DNA of 17,823 nt from an uncultured Christensenellaceae bacterium. Its GTDB lineage: Bacteria > Bacillota > Clostridia > Christensenellales > Pumilibacteraceae. The stretch lies in NCBI GenBank assembly GCA_910587025.1, contig CAJUKR010000036.1:1-17823 (forward strand), given 5' to 3'. Below the pieces are notes generated by a model. The model saw only the letters and a list, made by a program, of their open reading frames with translations. It had not been told where the DNA came from and did not search any database. A program made the translations under genes and the position numbers. This document shows positions 11,547 through 17,823 of this stretch, in pieces. Every line of letters begins with the position of its first letter. Position 1 is the stretch's first letter.

Positions 11547-12671
11547 TTATTTACCGAAAATTCCCTTCTTTTTCTTTTTTTCGCCGTTCATGACATCTTC
11601 GAAGACTCTCAACGCTTCCTTCTGTTCCTGCGTCATGGTGACGGGAACATCCACGTTCAGAGTTGCGAAATGATCGCCGCGATTCGATCCGAATCCGTAG
11701 CTTCCGCTCGGCACGCCTTTTCCTCTTATCCTTACGCGGGTACCCGTCTGAGTGCCGGGGCTCACGCTGTACGGCACGTCGCCGTCCACCGTGCGGACTT
11801 TGATGTCGCCGCCGAGCGCCATTATCGAGAACGGAACTTTCACCGTAGAGTAAATATCGGCTCCGTCGCGTCTGTAATCGGGATGAGGGCGAACAACCAC
11901 TTCCACGATAAGGTCGCCGCGGCTTCCGCCGTGCGCCCCGGGTTCGCCTTCTCCGCGTACGCGTACGCCCTGTCCGTTGTCTATGCCGGCGGGGATCTTT
12001 ACTTTCAGCCGTTTACGGGCGCTCGTAAATCCCGTACCGCCGCAATCGCGACATTTTTCTTTTATTATGCGTCCGGCGCCGCCGCAATCGGGGCAGGTCG
12101 TGACGTTTCTTATCATTCCGAGAACCGACTGCTGAGTGCGCACTATCTGACCCGTACCGTTACAACGTCCGCAGGTCACGGGCGACGTGCCCGCTCTCGC
12201 ACCGCTTCCGCGGCAGGAACCGCACTCCGTCTTGCTCGTCAGTTCTATTTCTTTCTCGCAGCCGAATACGGCTTCCGCAAACTCTATGCGTACAACGTAA
12301 CTGAGATCCGCGCCGCGAACGGGACCGTTGGGATTACGATGACGCGAACCGCCGCCGAACATCCCGAACAGATCGCCGAAAATATCGCCAAATCCCGAAA
12401 AATCGCCGTTGAAATTAAATCCGCCGGTACCGCCGCCGTTCATGGCGTCGTGACCGCCCATATCGTACATCTTACGCTTTTGAGGATCGGACAATACGCC
12501 GTAGGCTTCGCTCGCTTCCTTGAACTTGGCTTCGGCTTGTTTATCGCCGGGATGCAGGTCGGGATGATATTTCTTCGCAAGATCGCGATACGCTTTTTTC
12601 AGCGTCGCGTCGTCAGCGTTTTTCTGTACTCCGAGCACCTCGTAATAGTCTCTTTTCTTGTCGTCTGCCAT
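11547..12671 (-). CDS. dnaJ: Chaperone protein DnaJ
   Basis: A 374-residue Hsp40 co-chaperone that stimulates the DnaK ATPase and delivers unfolded proteins. It has the J domain with HPD at 36-38 (YHPDLHPG), then a Gly/Phe-rich linker (78-110). Four CxxCxGxG zinc-binding repeats start at C150, C167, C193 and C207, and the C-terminal substrate domains are full length. The start at 12671 (MADDKKRDYYEVLGV) matches the family and has TAGGAA about nine bases upstream. The longer frame to 12734 includes the promoter and is rejected. The gene is not next to dnaK, grpE or hrcA, but carries its own CIRCE operator and heads a transcript with two signalling genes. Confidence 0.97.
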   Translation of the reverse strand: MADDKKRDYYEVLGVQKNADDATLKKAYRDLAKKYHPDLHPGDKQAEAKFKEASEAYGVLSDPQKRKMYDMGGHDAMNGGGTGGFNFNGDFSGFGDIFGDLFGMFGGGSRHRNPNGPVRGADLSYVVRIEFAEAVFGCEKEIELTSKTECGSCRGSGARAGTSPVTCGRCNGTGQIVRTQQSVLGMIRNVTTCPDCGGAGRIIKEKCRDCGGTGFTSARKRLKVKIPAGIDNGQGVRVRGEGEPGAHGGSRGDLIVEVVVRPHPDYRRDGADIYSTVKVPFSIMALGGDIKVRTVDGDVPYSVSPGTQTGTRVRIRGKGVPSGSYGFGSNRGDHFATLNVDVPVTMTQEQKEALRVFEDVMNGEKKKKKGIFGK

Positions 12672-12692
12672 ACTGAAATTCCTACAATACGG

Positions 12693-12721
12693 ATTATACC
12701 CATATTTATACCGAATGTCAA
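12693..12721 (-). promoter_or_regulatory. Promoter of the dnaJ operon
   Basis: On the minus strand TTGACA (12721-12716), 17 bp, TATAAT (12698-12693). Perfect consensus boxes, giving a short leader with a ribosome site. Confidence 0.9.
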
Positions 12722-12727
12722 GCAAAA

Positions 12728-12754
12728 TTAGCACTTGAATGTATCAAGTGCTAA
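12728..12754. promoter_or_regulatory. CIRCE operator (HrcA site)
   Basis: TTAGCACTT-N9-AAGTGCTAA, against the consensus TTAGCACTC-N9-GAGTGCTAA. The only difference is one symmetrical change at the inner end of each arm, so the palindrome is preserved. It lies 6 bp upstream of the dnaJ -35 and implies HrcA-mediated heat-shock control of the operon. Confidence 0.9.
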
Positions 12755-12781
12755 AAGAGTATGCTTGCGGAAACGAAAAAA

Positions 12782-12822
12782 TACCGATAATCCGTCATGA
12801 CGGCATTGCCGTTTTTTCGGTA
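12782..12822. other. Nested hairpins between the CIRCE element and the gap terminator
   Basis: Overlapping inverted repeats: TACCGA/TCGGTA (12782-12787, 12817-12822), the palindrome CCGTCATGACGG (12792-12803), and ACGGC-ATT-GCCGT with a T6 tract (12800-12817). It looks like a plus-strand terminator, but no plus-strand gene ends here. Possibly a backstop or small-RNA end. Confidence 0.35.
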
Positions 12823-12837
12823 CGAATACATGCGTAT

Positions 12838-12869
12838 AAAAAATCCCGCCTCGTAAAGAAGCGGGATTT
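12838..12869 (-). terminator. Terminator of the gap gene
   Basis: On the minus strand AAATCCCGC (12869-12861) pairs with GCGGGATTT (12849-12841), followed by a T run down to 12838. It lies 18 bp beyond the gap stop. Confidence 0.9.
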
Positions 12870-12886
12870 CATTTCGCGGAAAGCGA

Positions 12887-13969
12887 TTATTTGCTAATGA
12901 GCTGACCGAAGTACTTGATCGTTCTTACCATCTGGCTGGTGTAAGAATTCTCGTTGTCGTACCAGGAAACTACCTGTACTTCGTAAAGATCGTCGGTGAT
13001 CTTAAGAACCGAAGTCTGCGTAGCGTCGAAGAGCGAACCGTAGGTCATGCCGACGATATCGGACGAAACGATCTCGTCCTCGTTGTAGCCGTAAGACTCG
13101 TTTGCGGCTGCCTTCATTGCGGCGTTGATTCCCTCTTTGGTGATGTCCTTGCCCTTTACTACGGCGGTAAGAATCGTGGTCGAACCGGTCGGCGTAGGGA
13201 TACGCTGAGCGGCGCCGATGAGCTTGCCGTTGAGTTCGGGGATTACGAGACCGATCGCCTTTGCGGCGCCCGTCGAGTTGGGAACGATATTGATCGCGCC
13301 TGCGCGGCTACGGCGAAGATCGCCCTTTCTCTGGGGACCGTCGAGGATCATCTGATCGCCGGTATAAGCGTGAATGGTGCACATGATACCGCTCTGGATA
13401 GGCGCGAACTTATTGAGCGCGTCGGCCATGGGAGCGAGGCAGTTGGTCGTGCAGGAAGCCGCCGAAATGATCGTGTCTTCCTTGGTAAGAGTCTTGTGGT
13501 TGGTATTGTAAACAATCGTCTTGAGATCGTTGCCTGCGGGCGCGGAGATGATAACATGCTTTGCGCCTGCGTCGATATGAGCCTGAGCCTTAGCCTTGCT
13601 GGTGTAGAAGCCGGAGCACTCGAGAACTACGTCGATGCCGAGAGCTTTCCAGGGGCAGTCAGCCGCGTTGGGGTTCTTGTAAATGGTGATTTCTTTGCCG
13701 TCTACGGTGATCGAACCGGGCGTAACGACGGTCTTGCCGTCCTCTGCCATAACGGGTTCCACGCTCGTGATAACGTGCTTGCTGCCGCCGATACCCGCAT
13801 AGTTGCCCTGCGAAGAATCGTACTTGAGAAGATGAGCGAGCATCTTGGGCGAGGTAAGGTCGTTGATCGCAACGATCTCATAACCGTCCGCGCCGAACAT
13901 CTGACGGAAAGCAAGTCTGCCGATACGACCGAAGCCGTTGATTGCTACCTTAACGTTTTTGGTTGCCAT
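12887..13969 (-). CDS. gap: Glyceraldehyde-3-phosphate dehydrogenase, type I
   Basis: A 360-residue NAD-dependent glycolytic enzyme forming 1,3-bisphosphoglycerate. The Rossmann motif INGFGRIGR (10-18) and the acidic residue of AINDL (D37) favour NAD. The catalytic cysteine is C173 in ASCTTNC and the active-site histidine is H199 in CTIHAYTGD. The C-terminal WYDNENSY is intact. It is about 25 residues longer than typical GapA, mostly from an insertion near 60-90 (HVITSVEPVMAEDGKTVV). GGAGGAAA lies somewhat far (about 12 bases) from the ATG. It is monocistronic, with its own promoter and terminator, and no pgk or tpi follows. Confidence 0.97.
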   Translation of the reverse strand: MATKNVKVAINGFGRIGRLAFRQMFGADGYEIVAINDLTSPKMLAHLLKYDSSQGNYAGIGGSKHVITSVEPVMAEDGKTVVTPGSITVDGKEITIYKNPNAADCPWKALGIDVVLECSGFYTSKAKAQAHIDAGAKHVIISAPAGNDLKTIVYNTNHKTLTKEDTIISAASCTTNCLAPMADALNKFAPIQSGIMCTIHAYTGDQMILDGPQRKGDLRRSRAGAINIVPNSTGAAKAIGLVIPELNGKLIGAAQRIPTPTGSTTILTAVVKGKDITKEGINAAMKAAANESYGYNEDEIVSSDIVGMTYGSLFDATQTSVLKITDDLYEVQVVSWYDNENSYTSQMVRTIKYFGQLISK

Positions 13970-14024
13970 GATATTTGATTTCCTCCATAGAAAATTTCTT
14001 TAATTTTTCAACCTTTCAGATTGT

Positions 14025-14053
14025 AGTATACACCGAATCGCACTAAAAATCAA
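14025..14053 (-). promoter_or_regulatory. Promoter of the gap gene
   Basis: On the minus strand TTGATT (14053-14048), 17 bp, TATACT (14030-14025). It gives a leader of about 50 nt before ATG 13969. Confidence 0.8.
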
Positions 14054-14200
14054 GGATTTTTACATACTTTTACATAATACATGACGGGGCGGCGAATACG
14101 TCGTCCGTACCGCCGCCGATCGGTTGCGGCGACATCGCACGAATTTCGGAACAAACGAGAGTTAAGTAAAGCAAAAGTAACGGCGTTTGCGGCTAATCGG

Positions 14201-14229
14201 TTGACAGTCTTTTCCTACAATGGTATAAT
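14201..14229 (+). promoter_or_regulatory. Promoter of the PFOR gene
   Basis: TTGACA (14201-14206), 17 bp, TATAAT (14224-14229): fully consensus, as expected for a highly expressed enzyme. The predicted start is near 14236. Between it and the divergent gap promoter lies a GGCGGC/GCCGCC inverted repeat (14088-14117) of unknown meaning. Confidence 0.92.
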
Positions 14230-14234
14230 AATCA

Positions 14235-14260
14235 GCGGTGAGCGACTTAATGTCGTCCGC
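14235..14260 (+). promoter_or_regulatory. 5' leader hairpin of the PFOR mRNA
   Basis: GCGG (14235-14238) pairs with CCGC (14257-14260) and CGAC with GTCG around TTAAT, right at the predicted transcript 5' end. Probably a stabilising 5' hairpin. It is about 26 bases upstream of the GGAGG ribosome site and unlikely to mask it. Confidence 0.5.
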
Positions 14261-14300
14261 CCTATAAACAAACATTATATTACATGGAGGAAGTATCCAG

Positions 14301-17300
14301 ATGAAAAAAATGACTATCGATGGAAATACCGCCGCTTCGCACGTCGCGTACGCGTTCTCGGAAGTTGCGGCTATTTATCCCATCACCCCGTCGTCCCCTA
14401 TGGCGGAAGCCGCAGACGAGTGGGCGGCAAAGGGTCAGGTCAATATGTTCGGTCAGCCTCTCCGCATCGCGGAAATGGAGTCCGAAGGCGGCGCCGCAGG
14501 CGCAGTACACGGATCGCTGACGGCGGGCGCGCTCACCTCGACGTTCACCGCGTCGCAGGGACTGCTCCTCATGATCCCGAATATGTACAAGATCGCGGGC
14601 GAACTGCTCCCCTGCGTATTCCACGTTTCGGCGCGCGCTCTCGCCGCGTCGGCGCTCAATATCTTCGGCGATCACGCGGACGTTATGGCTTGCCGCCAGA
14701 CCGGCTTCGCAATGCTCTGCGCGAACAGCGTTCAGGAAGTTATGGATCTCGCGCTCGTAGCTCACCTGTCCACGCTCAAGAGCAAAGTGCCTTTCCTGCA
14801 CTTCTTCGACGGATTCAGAACGAGCCATGAAGTAAGCAAGATCGACGTTATCGATTACGACGAAATGAAAGCGCTCGTCAATCCCGACGAAATCCGCGAC
14901 TTCAAGAACCGCGCTCTCAACCCCGAACATCCCGTTCAGAGAGGTACGGCGCAGAACCCGGATATTTACTTCCAGGGCAGAGAAGCGGTCAACAAATATT
15001 ATGACGCAGTCCCCGAGATCGTCAAAGAAAAAATGGCGGCTGTCAGCAAGTTGACGGGCAGAAAATACGAGCTTTATCAGTATTACGGGGCAAAAGACGC
15101 AGACCGCGTCATCGTACTTATGGGATCGGGCGCGGAAGCGGTCGAAGAGACGATCAACTACCTTACCGCAAAAGGCGAAAAGGTCGGCATGATCAAAGTT
15201 CGCCTTTACCGTCCTTTCTCGGCGAAAGACTTTATCGGCGCGATCCCCGCATCGTGCAAGAAGCTCGCCGTTCTCGACAGAACGAAAGAACCCGGATCGC
15301 TCGGCGAGCCGCTCTACCTCGACGTATGCACTGCGCTCGGCGAGAAGAAGAGCGACATAAAGATCGTCGGCGGACGTTACGGCATGGGCAGCAAGGAATT
15401 CACTCCGTCCATGATCAACGCCGTATACAACGAGCTTAAGAAAGCCGAACCCAAAAATCACTTCACGATCGGTATCGAAGACGACGTTACGCATACGTCC
15501 ATTCCCTACCCCGAGTTCGTCAACGCCGCTCCCAAGTCCACCGTACGTTGCAAGTTCTACGGCTTCGGCGGCGACGGAACGGTAGGCGCGAACAAGAACA
15601 GCATCAAGATCATCGGCGACCACACCGACAAATACGCACAGGGCTACTTCGAATACGATTCCAAGAAGTCGGGCGGCTTCACGCTGTCGCACCTTCGTTT
15701 CGGCGACGAGCCCATACATTCCGAATATCTCATCGACGAAGCCGATTTCGTCGCATGCCACAAGCCCGCGTACGTCACCATGTACGACATGATCTCCTCG
15801 ATCAAGGACGGCGGCACTTTCCTGCTCAACTGCAAGTGGACGGCGGAGGATCTCGAAACCGAGCTTCCCGCATCCATGAAACAGCTGCTTGCCAAGAAGC
15901 ATATCAGAATGTACGTAATAGACGCGCTCGCCACCGCAAAGAAAGCGGGCAGTCCCAAGAGCCAGAACATGGTTCTTCAGGCGGCGTTCTTCAAGATCGC
16001 GGACATTATCCCGTACTCCGAAGCCGAAGGATATATGAAAAAAGCCGTCGAAAAGACTTACGGCAAAAAAGGTCCCGAAGTAGTCAAAGCAAACTGCGAC
16101 GCCATTGATATGGCTATCTCCGAACTTCGCGAGATCGAAATTCCCGCAAGCTGGGCGAAAGCCACTACGGGCGCTGTCGCAGCCGTATCCGAAGAAGCGG
16201 CCAAAGACAAGTACTTCACCGACTTCATCGCGGTATGCAACGCGCAGGAAGGCAACAAACTTCCCGTATCGGCGGTCAGCGCGGACGGAACAGTTCCGAC
16301 AGGCACGACCAAATACGAGAAACGCGGAACCGCGGCAGTCGTTCCCATGTGGGATATCGACAAGTGCATACAGTGTAACCAGTGCTCTTACGTCTGCCCT
16401 CACGCCTGCATACGCCCCGTGCTTATGAACGAAGACGAAGTCAAAGCGGCTCCCGCAACGTTCAAGTCCAAGCCCGCGACCGGATTTGCCGGAATGCAGT
16501 TCAGAATGCAGGTTTCCCCGCTCGATTGCACGGGATGCTCGTCCTGCGCAAACGTATGCCCCGCAAAGGACAAAGCGCTCAAGATGGTAGATGTCGAAGA
16601 AGCGATCAAAGCGGAAAAGGACAACTGGAATTATTCGCTTACGGTATCGAACAAAGAAATCGCTCCCACCAACCCCAAGAACAGTCAGTTCAGCCAGCCG
16701 CTCTTCGAGTTCTCGGGCGCGTGCGCGGGCTGCGGCGAAACGCCGTACGTCAAGCTCGTTACGCAGCTCTTCGGCGACCGCATGATCGTTGCGAACGCAA
16801 CTGGCTGCTCGTCGATCTACGGCGGCTCGGCTCCCGTTTGCCCTTACACCAAAAACGCGAAGGGCGAGGGTCCCGCATGGGCAAACTCCCTGTTCGAGGA
16901 TAACGCGGAATTCGGCTACGGCATGTATCTCGCATACAAAGCACGTCGCGAAAAGCTCGCGGCGGATATGGGCAAAGCCATCGAACTCGGTTGCGACGCC
17001 GCTCTCAAGGCTTCGTTCGAAGAATGGGGCGCAAACATGAAGAGCGTGCCCGTAACGAAGAAGTGCGCGGCAGAGATCAAAGCGGCTCTTCCCGCAGCTA
17101 TAAAAGCGGCTAAGGGCGAACTCAAGACCGTACTCGAAACGATCTACGCAGACAGCGACTGCATCGTCAAAAAATCCTTCTGGATCTTCGGCGGCGACGG
17201 CTGGGCATACGATATCGGTTACGGCGGACTCGATCACGTCCTCGCTCAGAACGAAGACGTCAACGTGCTCGTCCTCGATACCGAAGTTTATTCCAACACG

Positions 17301-17795
17301 GGCGGACAGTCGTCCAAAGCTACGCCGACGGGTTCGGTCGCAAAATTCGCCGCAGGCGGAAAGCGCACGAAGAAGAAGGATCTCGGCATGATGGCAATGA
17401 GCTACGGATACGTTTACGTCGCACAGTGCGCTATGGGCTCGAGCCAGCCTCAGCTCCTTAAAGCGCTCACTGAAGCGGAAGCGTACGACGGACCTTCGAT
17501 CGTCATCTGCTACGCTACGTGTATCAACCACGGTATCCGCATGGATCTCGGTCAGCAGGAACAGAAGAAAGCCGTCGACTCCGGTTATTGGCAGCTTTAC
17601 CGCTACAACCCCGACGCAGGCTTCACTCTCGATTCCAAAGATCCGACCGCTTCTTATCAGGATTTCATTCTCGGCGAAACGAGATATAAAACGCTCAAGG
17701 CATCAAAACCCGAAGTTGCGGAAAAACTCTTCGCTCAGGCGGAAGAGGATGCAAAACTCCGTCTCGAAACATATAAGAAGAAAGCGGGCAAATAA
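14301..17795 (+). CDS. nifJ: Pyruvate:ferredoxin (flavodoxin) oxidoreductase
   Basis: A complete 1164-residue single-chain PFOR that oxidises pyruvate with CoA to acetyl-CoA and CO2, reducing ferredoxin. Domains run in the usual order. The N-terminal pyrimidine-binding domain (AFSEVAAIYPITPSSPMAE) comes first, then the transketolase C-like and gamma-type domains (GFGGDGTVGANKNSIKII). The 2x[4Fe-4S] ferredoxin domain has CIQCNQCSYVCP (C689, C692, C695, C699) and CTGCSSCANVCP (C743, C746, C749, C753). The C-terminal TPP domain has CAGCGETPYVKL (C808, C811) for the proximal cluster, NATGCSSIYGG, GGDGWAYDIGYGG and SNTGGQSSKATPTG. GGAGG is ten bases before ATG. The transcript is probably monocistronic. 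No terminator is visible in the last 28 bases. Confidence 0.98.
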   Translation: MKKMTIDGNTAASHVAYAFSEVAAIYPITPSSPMAEAADEWAAKGQVNMFGQPLRIAEMESEGGAAGAVHGSLTAGALTSTFTASQGLLLMIPNMYKIAGELLPCVFHVSARALAASALNIFGDHADVMACRQTGFAMLCANSVQEVMDLALVAHLSTLKSKVPFLHFFDGFRTSHEVSKIDVIDYDEMKALVNPDEIRDFKNRALNPEHPVQRGTAQNPDIYFQGREAVNKYYDAVPEIVKEKMAAVSKLTGRKYELYQYYGAKDADRVIVLMGSGAEAVEETINYLTAKGEKVGMIKVRLYRPFSAKDFIGAIPASCKKLAVLDRTKEPGSLGEPLYLDVCTALGEKKSDIKIVGGRYGMGSKEFTPSMINAVYNELKKAEPKNHFTIGIEDDVTHTSIPYPEFVNAAPKSTVRCKFYGFGGDGTVGANKNSIKIIGDHTDKYAQGYFEYDSKKSGGFTLSHLRFGDEPIHSEYLIDEADFVACHKPAYVTMYDMISSIKDGGTFLLNCKWTAEDLETELPASMKQLLAKKHIRMYVIDALATAKKAGSPKSQNMVLQAAFFKIADIIPYSEAEGYMKKAVEKTYGKKGPEVVKANCDAIDMAISELREIEIPASWAKATTGAVAAVSEEAAKDKYFTDFIAVCNAQEGNKLPVSAVSADGTVPTGTTKYEKRGTAAVVPMWDIDKCIQCNQCSYVCPHACIRPVLMNEDEVKAAPATFKSKPATGFAGMQFRMQVSPLDCTGCSSCANVCPAKDKALKMVDVEEAIKAEKDNWNYSLTVSNKEIAPTNPKNSQFSQPLFEFSGACAGCGETPYVKLVTQLFGDRMIVANATGCSSIYGGSAPVCPYTKNAKGEGPAWANSLFEDNAEFGYGMYLAYKARREKLAADMGKAIELGCDAALKASFEEWGANMKSVPVTKKCAAEIKAALPAAIKAAKGELKTVLETIYADSDCIVKKSFWIFGGDGWAYDIGYGGLDHVLAQNEDVNVLVLDTEVYSNTGGQSSKATPTGSVAKFAAGGKRTKKKDLGMMAMSYGYVYVAQCAMGSSQPQLLKALTEAEAYDGPSIVICYATCINHGIRMDLGQQEQKKAVDSGYWQLYRYNPDAGFTLDSKDPTASYQDFILGETRYKTLKASKPEVAEKLFAQAEEDAKLRLETYKKKAGK

Positions 17796-17823
17796 TACGT
17801 GCTTTACTATATAACATCATTGC

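Noticed and set aside
14088..14117. GGCGGC/GCCGCC inverted repeat between the gap and PFOR promoters
   Set aside because: It lies upstream of both transcription starts and has low-complexity GC-rich arms; no operator family recognised, so not promoted to a finding.
14280..17531. Very long open frame on the minus strand opposite PFOR (1083 codons)
   Set aside because: It is the antisense shadow of a fully recognisable PFOR gene with strong codon bias. The translated product has no recognisable domain and is rich in Arg, Cys and Phe as expected of a shadow.
1..17823. CRISPR arrays, insertion sequences, transposase or integrase genes
   Set aside because: No regularly spaced short repeats, terminal inverted repeats with a transposase, or recombinase motifs were seen anywhere in the window.

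Overview
The window looks like a chromosomal segment of an anaerobic, fermentative member of the Bacillota, class Clostridia, probably an uncultured gut-type lineage. The evidence is a stand-alone Spo0A C-terminal domain, a HrcA/CIRCE-type heat-shock operator, a ZTP (pfl) riboswitch, consensus sigma-A promoters, and pyruvate formate-lyase plus pyruvate:ferredoxin oxidoreductase. No taxon can be fixed from this sequence alone.

Left part (1-2770). A leftward promoter and a leader that may belong to an rRNA operon outside the window come first. Then follow tRNA-Ala(TGC), two decayed tandem copies of a tRNA-Ile 5' half joined to a GC-rich repeat, and an intact tRNA-Ile(GAT). Behind tRNA-Ile lies a visibly AT-rich regulatory island. 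The tRNA 3' end plus its terminator (41 bp) is repeated 615 bp downstream, flanking a two-gene, phage-like switch (two divergent HTH proteins, two palindromic operators). A second XRE repressor follows with an analogous operator layout, then a lone Spo0A_C protein and an unrecognised small helical protein.

Middle (2797-6339). A HAD hydrolase, a 1-phosphofructokinase/TraX-like operon on the minus strand, and a family 2 glycosyltransferase. Five genes (1027, 1653, 2368, 2797 and 5221 as start positions) have a -10 box exactly six bases before ATG and no Shine-Dalgarno, which predicts leaderless mRNAs.

Right part (6498-17795). pflB and pflA form a minus-strand operon. Its promoter is covered by two NrdR-box-like sites 16 bp apart, and its leader carries a ZTP riboswitch with a terminator. 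Upstream of it lies a dnaJ / REC-HD-GYP-PAS / HPt operon behind a CIRCE operator. Then come a NAD-dependent GAPDH gene and a complete PFOR gene on the plus strand. Together these supply glycolytic pyruvate and split it to acetyl-CoA by two routes. The PFL route appears tied to folate/purine status (ZTP) and possibly to the dNTP pool (NrdR), and is the most interesting regulatory arrangement seen here.
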